A stretch of DNA of 64,000 nt. It comes from Burkholderia dolosa. GTDB taxonomy: Bacteria > Pseudomonadota > Gammaproteobacteria > Burkholderiales > Burkholderiaceae. The stretch spans positions 1 to 64,000 of the forward strand of contig NZ_CABVPR010000020.1 of the NCBI RefSeq assembly GCF_902499135.1. Reading direction: 5' to 3'. Positions within the stretch are counted from its first letter, which is position 1, and every line of letters begins with the position of its first letter. The notes below the pieces were generated by a model. It saw nothing but the letters and a program-made list of their open reading frames with translations. It ran no database searches and had not been told where the DNA came from. Below are positions 56,927 to 64,000 of this stretch, one piece after another. The position numbers and the translations under genes were made by a program.

Positions 56927-58168
56927 TCAGGAGCGGTAATCCGCGTTGATGCTCACGTAATCGTGCGACAGGTCGCACGTCCACACCGTTGCCTGCGCGT
57001 CGCCGCGGCCGAGCAGCACGCGGATCGTGATTTCGCTCTGCTTCATCACGCGCTGGCCGTCTTCCTCCAGGTAGGCCGGATTGCGGCCGCCCGCCTTCGC
57101 GACGAGCACGTCGTCGAGATAGAGGTCGATCTTGCCGACATCGAGATCCGTGACGCCCGCGTAGCCGATCGCCGCCAGAATGCGGCCGAGGTTGGGGTCC
57201 GATGCGTAGAACGCCGTTTTCACGAGCGGCGAATGGCCGATCGCGTAAGCGATCTGGCGGCATTCGGCGACGCTGCGGCCGCCTTCGACCTGCACGGTGA
57301 TGAACTTCGTCGCGCCTTCGCCGTCGCGCACGATCAGCTGCGACAGCACCTGTGCGACTTGCGTCACCGCGTCGCGCAGCGCCGCATAGGCCGGCGAATC
57401 GGTCGACGTGATCGCCGGCAGCGCGCTCTTGCCCGATGCGATCAGCATGAACGAGTCGTTCGTCGACGTGTCTCCGTCGATCGTGATGCAGTTGAACGAG
57501 CGATCGGCGACCTCCTTCACGAGCGTGTCGAGCACCGGCTGCGCGACCGTCGCGTCGAACGCGAGGAAGCCAAGCATCGTCGCCATGTTCGGCTTGATCA
57601 TGCCGGCACCCTTGCTGATGCCGGTCAACGTGACCGTATGGCCGTCGATCGTCACCTGCCGCGACGTCGCCTTCGGCAGCGTGTCGGTCGTCATGATCGC
57701 CTGTGCGGCGTCGTACCAGTTCGCGGCGCTGCGGTTCGCGAGCGCGGCCGGCAGCCCGGCCTTCAGGCGGTCGACCGGCAGCGGCTCGAGGATCACGCCG
57801 GTCGAGAACGGCAGCACCTGCGCCGGCTCGATGCCCGCGAGGCGCGCGAGTTCGACGCAGGTTTCGCGCGCGTTCTCGAGGCCCGGCTCGCCGGTGCCCG
57901 CGTTCGCGTTGCCCGTATTCACGACCAGTGCGCGAATGCCCGCGCCGCCGGCGCGCACCTTCGCGAGATGCTCGCGGCACACGGTCACCGGTGCGGCGCA
58001 GAAGCGGTTTTCGGTGAATACGCCGGCGACCGTCGCGCCTTCATCGACGGAAATGACCAGCACGTCCTTGCGATTCGGCTTGCGGATGTTCGCTTCCGCC
58101 CAGCCGAGCGTGACGCCGGCGACGGGATGCAGTTGGGCGGGATCGATCGACGGAAAATTGACAGCCAT
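56927..58168 (-). CDS. argJ: Glutamate N-acetyltransferase / ornithine acetyltransferase
   Basis: A 413-residue self-cleaving enzyme of arginine synthesis that moves acetyl from N-acetylornithine to glutamate. The autocleavage site is [13 protein letters not shown], with nucleophile Thr197 at the start of the beta chain. [12 protein letters not shown] at 82-93 forms the oxyanion region. The ATG at 58168 has a modest CAGGTG upstream. It leads argJ-DUF815-mutT. Confidence 0.97.
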   Translation of the reverse strand: MAVNFPSIDPAQLHPVAGVTLGWAEANIRKPNRKDVLVISVDEGATVAGVFTENRFCAAPVTVCREHLAKVRAGGAGIRALVVNTGNANAGTGEPGLENARETCVELARLAGIEPAQVLPFSTGVILEPLPVDRLKAGLPAALANRSAANWYDAAQAIMTTDTLPKATSRQVTIDGHTVTLTGISKGAGMIKPNMATMLGFLAFDATVAQPVLDTLVKEVADRSFNCITIDGDTSTNDSFMLIASGKSALPAITSTDSPAYAALRDAVTQVAQVLSQLIVRDGEGATKFITVQVEGGRSVAECRQIAYAIGHSPLVKTAFYASDPNLGRILAAIGYAGVTDLDVGKIDLYLDDVLVAKAGGRNPAYLEEDGQRVMKQSEITIRVLLGRGDAQATVWTCDLSHDYVSINADYRS

Positions 58169-58311
58169 GGGGCACACCTGCCGGATGGAAAATGCCGGCA
58201 CGCGCCGGCATCGATTGGAAGAAACGGCGGCCGCATGCGCGGGCCGCCGCAACTCGCGTCACTGCACGAAGCTGCGGACGAAGCGGCACGCGGGCCGCGC
58301 GCCGCCGTCGA

Positions 58312-61110
<2,799 letters not shown>

Positions 61111-61364
61111 CGGATCGGATCCTGCGTCGCAGCCCCGGCGTCCGGCGCGTCGCGCGCCCCGACGCCGAGCCCCGGCGGCTTAGCGAATGAGTGGATTCAA
61201 ACGACGAATTTTAGCACGCGGGCACGCATGCGCCCGTGTCGCGGCCGCACATGCGCCGGCCGCCGGCGCGCCGGCCGGACGCGGCGAAAGCCGCGCGTAT
61301 GCAGGCCGGCGCGGGTACAATCGGCGTCAATGTCCGCGCGCCCACGCGCCCGAAGAATGCCTCG

Positions 61365-61859
61365 ATGAACCGATTTTCCAAGCGTTTCGGCCCGCTCGCC
61401 GCGCATCGCCCGCAACCCGTGTCCGAAGTGCTGGGCCGCACCGACGCGTTCGCAGCGCTGCGCGCCGGCGTCGAGCAGGTTGCGTCGCTGCAGCGCGATC
61501 TCGGCGCGCTGCTGCCCGACTATCTTGCGAATCATGTCGAGCCGGGCTCGATCAAGGACGGCACCCTGACCCTCTTTGCCGCGCACAACGCGCTGGCCGC
61601 GCGGTTGCGGCAGGTCGAGCCGCGGCTGCTGGCGGATCTGCAGAAGCGCGGCTGGCCGGTCGCGACGCTGCGCGTGCGGGTGAGGCCGAAGGACGCGCCG
61701 GAACCGCCGCGCGTGAAGCAGGCGCGGATGACGTCGGCCGGCGCGGCCGCGTTGCGCGAACTCGCCGATCACCTCGAACCGTCGCCGCTGCAGGCGGCGC
61801 TTGCGCGGATGGCCGCGCGACACGGCGCGAAGCCGCAGAAGCCGCCGAAGCCGCAATAA
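61365..61859 (+). CDS. DUF721 (DciA-like) protein
   Basis: A 164-residue basic protein with an N-terminal DUF721 domain (about 15-105: LASLQ-type core, VEPGSIKDGTLTLFAAHNALAARLRQ) and a Lys/Pro-rich tail. The domain is shared with DciA, the loader of DnaB helicase in bacteria lacking DnaC. That role is a possibility here, not shown. It lies between secA and lpxC, as in other betaproteobacteria. GAAGAA is a weak ribosome-binding site. Confidence 0.8.
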   Translation: MNRFSKRFGPLAAHRPQPVSEVLGRTDAFAALRAGVEQVASLQRDLGALLPDYLANHVEPGSIKDGTLTLFAAHNALAARLRQVEPRLLADLQKRGWPVATLRVRVRPKDAPEPPRVKQARMTSAGAAALRELADHLEPSPLQAALARMAARHGAKPQKPPKPQ

Positions 61860-61891
61860 CGGCCCGCGCAACCGTCGGCCGCGCGGACAAC

Positions 61892-61913
61892 AAAAAAGCG
61901 GCCCGAAGGCCGC
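61892..61913 (-). terminator. Intrinsic terminator of lpxC
   Basis: Arms GCGGCC and GGCCGC with loop CGAA lie 29 bases past the lpxC stop; six A at the left give a U-run on the minus strand. Confidence 0.8.
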
Positions 61914-61941
61914 CCGTCCTATCGTCCGTGCCGCGCGCCGC

Positions 61942-62859
61942 TCATGCGAATGCAGTTTGCGCGTCGAACGCGAATCCTTTCGGCGCCGCCTGCGGATCGT
62001 CGAACGTGACGATCTCGTACGCATCTTCATGCGCGAGCAGCTCGCGCAGCAGCGCGTTGTTCAGTCCGTGCCCGGACTTGTACGCAGTGTACGCAGCCAG
62101 CAGCGGATGGCCGACCACGTACAGGTCGCCGATCGCGTCGAGCATCTTGTGCTTCACGAACTCGTCGTCGTAACGCAACCCGTCGTTGTTCAGGATCCGG
62201 TACTCGTCGAGCACGATCGCGTTGTCCATGCTGCCGCCGCGCGCGAGACCGAGCTCGCGCATCATTTCGACTTCGTGCGCGAAACCGAACGTGCGCGCAC
62301 GCGCGATCTCGCGCACGTACGACGTGTTCGCGAAGTCGACCTCGAGCTCCTGGCCGGTCTTGTCGACGGCCGGATGACGGAAGTCGATCGTGAACTTGAG
62401 CTTGAAGCCGAAATACGGATCGAGACGCGCGAACTTGTCGCCATCGCGGATTTCGACCGGCTTCTTCACCTTGATGAAGCGCTTCGGCGCGTTCTGCTCC
62501 TCGATGCCCGCCGACTGGATCAGGAACACGAACGACGCGGCGCTGCCGTCCATGATCGGGATTTCCTCGGCCGTCACGTCGACATACAGATTGTCGATGC
62601 CGAGGCCTGCGCACGCCGACATCAGATGCTCGACCGTCGACACGCGCGCACCATCCTTCTGCAACACCGACGCGAGCCGCGTGTCGCCGATCGACATCGC
62701 CGATGCGGGGATGTCGACGGGCGTCGGCAAGTCGACGCGCGAGAAGACGATCCCCGTGCCCGGCGCGGCGGGGCGGAGCGTCAGTTCGACCTTGCGGCCC
62801 GAGTGCAGACCGATACCGACGGTCTTCACGATGGATTTGATGGTGCGCTGCTTCAGCAT
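61942..62859 (-). CDS. lpxC: UDP-3-O-acyl-N-acetylglucosamine deacetylase
   Basis: A 305-residue zinc enzyme for the first committed step of lipid A synthesis. [21 protein letters not shown] at the N-terminus, His78 in [22 protein letters not shown] and the zinc-ligand segment [11 protein letters not shown] are all conserved. The start at 62859 is the family start; an ATG at 62889 would add ten residues. It follows ftsZ and the peroxiredoxin gene, the usual order at the end of the division cluster. Confidence 0.98.
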   Translation of the reverse strand: MLKQRTIKSIVKTVGIGLHSGRKVELTLRPAAPGTGIVFSRVDLPTPVDIPASAMSIGDTRLASVLQKDGARVSTVEHLMSACAGLGIDNLYVDVTAEEIPIMDGSAASFVFLIQSAGIEEQNAPKRFIKVKKPVEIRDGDKFARLDPYFGFKLKFTIDFRHPAVDKTGQELEVDFANTSYVREIARARTFGFAHEVEMMRELGLARGGSMDNAIVLDEYRILNNDGLRYDDEFVKHKMLDAIGDLYVVGHPLLAAYTAYKSGHGLNNALLRELLAHEDAYEIVTFDDPQAAPKGFAFDAQTAFA

Positions 62860-62873
62860 GATGGTCTTCTTCT

Positions 62874-62920
62874 TGATTGACGATATCAATCAGGAGTTAT
62901 ATTCGATAGGCGCGATTATA
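62874..62920 (-). promoter_or_regulatory. lpxC promoter -10 and leader stem
   Basis: A perfect -10 TATAAT on the minus strand (62920-62915) lies 55 bases before the lpxC ATG. No clear -35. Between them TGATTG/CAATCA (62874-62892, 7-base loop) could form a leader stem. Confidence 0.55.
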
Positions 62921-62994
62921 GCGTAATTCCCTATTCAACGCTGTTTGAAAGTGCGTATCAATCTGTTTCGGCCGTTTACCCGCGCCGATACGGG

Positions 62995-63039
62995 ACGGGC
63001 CGATGCCCGGAACGGAGGCGTTTCCGGTCATCGGCCCGT
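62995..63039 (-). terminator. Long stem-loop between the peroxiredoxin gene and lpxC
   Basis: Outer arms ACGGGCCGATG and CATCGGCCCGT pair perfectly over 11 bases, and CCGGAA/TTCCGG inside extends the stem. It is 60 bases past the peroxiredoxin stop. There is no U-run, so it may slow or end transcription with Rho, or block exonucleases. Confidence 0.6.
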
Positions 63040-63099
63040 GTTACAACTGCCCCGACGCGAGCGAGCAGCGTTGCCGGCAGGCAACGGCTCACCGCACGA

Positions 63100-63606
63100 T
63101 CAGGACGTCAACGTCTTCAGCACACTCGCCGCATCGCTCACTTCGAATTTGCCCGGCGCTTCGACGGCCAGCGTCTTGACCACACCGTCGTCGACCACCA
63201 TCGCGTAGCGCAGGGAACGAATTCCCATGCCACGCGCGGACAAATCCTGCGTCAGCCCCAGCGCATGAGTGAAAGCCGCGCTGCCGTCCGCGATCATGCG
63301 CACCTTGCCCGCGGTGTGCAGATCACGTCCCCATGCGCCCATCACGAATGCGTCGTTGACGGACACGCACCAGATCTCGTCGATGCCCGCCGAGCGCAAC
63401 CGCTCCGCGTGCTCGACGTAGCCCGGCACATGCTGCGCCGAACAGGTCGGCGTGAAAGCGCCCGGCAATCCGAAGATCACCACGCGCTTGCCCGCGACCT
63501 GATCGCGCACGCCGAAGGCATTCGGCCCCGGCGTGCAGCCTGCGCGCGCGTCGTCGACGAACTCGAACAATTGCGCGTCGGGCAGCGCGTCGCCCACTTG
63601 AATCAT
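63100..63606 (-). CDS. Peroxiredoxin (Prx5 type)
   Basis: A 168-residue peroxidase. The peroxidatic Cys55 is in FGLPGAFTPTCSAQHVPGY at 45-63. The GCTPGPNAF insert and WCVSVNDAFVMGAWG are typical of the Prx5/hybrid-Prx5 domain. No glutaredoxin domain is fused. It commonly sits between ftsZ and lpxC in betaproteobacteria. Confidence 0.93.
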   Translation of the reverse strand: MIQVGDALPDAQLFEFVDDARAGCTPGPNAFGVRDQVAGKRVVIFGLPGAFTPTCSAQHVPGYVEHAERLRSAGIDEIWCVSVNDAFVMGAWGRDLHTAGKVRMIADGSAAFTHALGLTQDLSARGMGIRSLRYAMVVDDGVVKTLAVEAPGKFEVSDAASVLKTLTS

Positions 63607-63791
63607 GGCTGGTCCCTCATAGCGATACGGTTTTTCGGCGTGTCGCGGACAGCACGGCCCCTCCCGCCTCGCTCGCGCGAAGAGGGCACGTCTCCCGGCC
63701 CGGCGTCGCAGCCGACGCGGCCTGTCGTGGTCCGTAGCATCCGTCACGCCGGCTACACCGCGGCACGGGGCCGCGGCTTCGCCTGTGTGCG

Positions 63792-64000
63792 TCAGTCAGC
63801 CTGCTTGCGCAGGAAAGCCGGAATGTCGTACGTGTCGACACCCTTTTCCTGCAGCGCCTGCACGTGCGATGCCGCGGTTTCGCGCGAATTGCGCCACACC
63901 GCCGGCGTGTCGAGCGCGCCGTAGTCGGCCGTGCTGACGTGATGAGCCGGTGCATAGCCGTTGTGCGATACCGCGTTGACCGGCTGGTTGTCGGTACCCG
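63792..64000 (-). CDS. ftsZ: Cell division protein FtsZ, 3' end only
   Basis: The last 69 codons of FtsZ; the rest lies beyond the window. The end DIPAFLRKQAD is the conserved C-terminal peptide that binds FtsA, ZipA and MinC. Before it is the variable linker, rich in Ala, His and Ser. FtsZ is the tubulin-like division ring protein. Confidence 0.95.
   Translation of the reverse strand, partial: GTDNQPVNAVSHNGYAPAHHVSTADYGALDTPAVWRNSRETAASHVQALQEKGVDTYDIPAFLRKQAD

Overview
This window is a stretch of core chromosome from a GC-rich betaproteobacterium, almost certainly Burkholderia in the broad sense (probably chromosome 1). The evidence is the gene order (pilBCD-coaE-zapD-yacG, ftsZ-peroxiredoxin-lpxC-DUF721-secA-argJ, rplU-rpmA-obg-proB, aroQ-accB-accC-prmA) together with the very high GC content and an alanine/lysine-rich histone H1-like protein. 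I found no insertion sequences, prophage genes, CRISPR arrays or rRNA. There is one tRNA, a proline tRNA with anticodon CGG at 48688-48764.

Layout: 1-1478 holds the end of thiL, then pgpA and pncC on the plus strand. 1496-3604 holds a phosphorylcholine-phosphatase-like HAD enzyme and pyrF on the minus strand. 3644-12870 is the main accessory block, one long minus-strand sugar operon read as iclR, dgoK, dgoA, SDR, araF, araG, araH, SDR, galM. It joins an arabinose-type ABC importer to the last two enzymes of oxidative galactose (De Ley-Doudoroff) breakdown. Its likely promoter, at 12938-12966, is overlapped by two related 12-mers spaced 20 bp apart that look like an IclR-type operator. 13095-15174 holds an EF-hand protein and a serine-carboxypeptidase-like lipoprotein. 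15599-21358 is a tightly overlapped minus-strand run: mtgA, aroE, an RNase II/R enzyme, an esterase and mpl.

21578-30001 is plus strand: a hypothetical protein, a TlpA-type thioredoxin, aroQ-accB-accC-prmA, a zinc-ribbon membrane protein, tpx, a PfkB kinase and a glycine-zipper lipoprotein. 30038-36180 holds the histone-like gene, an unusually structured spacer that ends in an intrinsic terminator not attached to any gene, and nrdA/nrdB behind a pair of NrdR boxes. 36289-42652 holds ampD, a small CxxC protein and ccsA/ypjD, then ffh and a phosphoribosyltransferase, then marC and proS. 42871-48529 holds rppH, a lipoprotein, proB, obg, rpmA, rplU and ispB. 48688-55526 holds the tRNA, a CorC-type membrane protein, pilB-pilC-pilD, coaE, zapD and yacG. 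55592-64000 holds mutT, a DUF815 ATPase, argJ, secA, DUF721, lpxC, a peroxiredoxin and the 3' end of ftsZ.

Most genes serve envelope growth (mtgA, mpl, ampD, lpxC, ispB, secA, ffh, zapD, ftsZ), precursor supply (aroE, aroQ, accBC, argJ, proB, pyrF, coaE, nrdAB) and RNA/translation (rnr, rppH, prmA, proS, obg, rplU, rpmA). The places least explained by known genes are the 30816-31253 spacer (candidate structured RNA), the nrdA-nrdB spacer, the 33-codon leader ORF before iclR, and the palindromes at 15395-15499.
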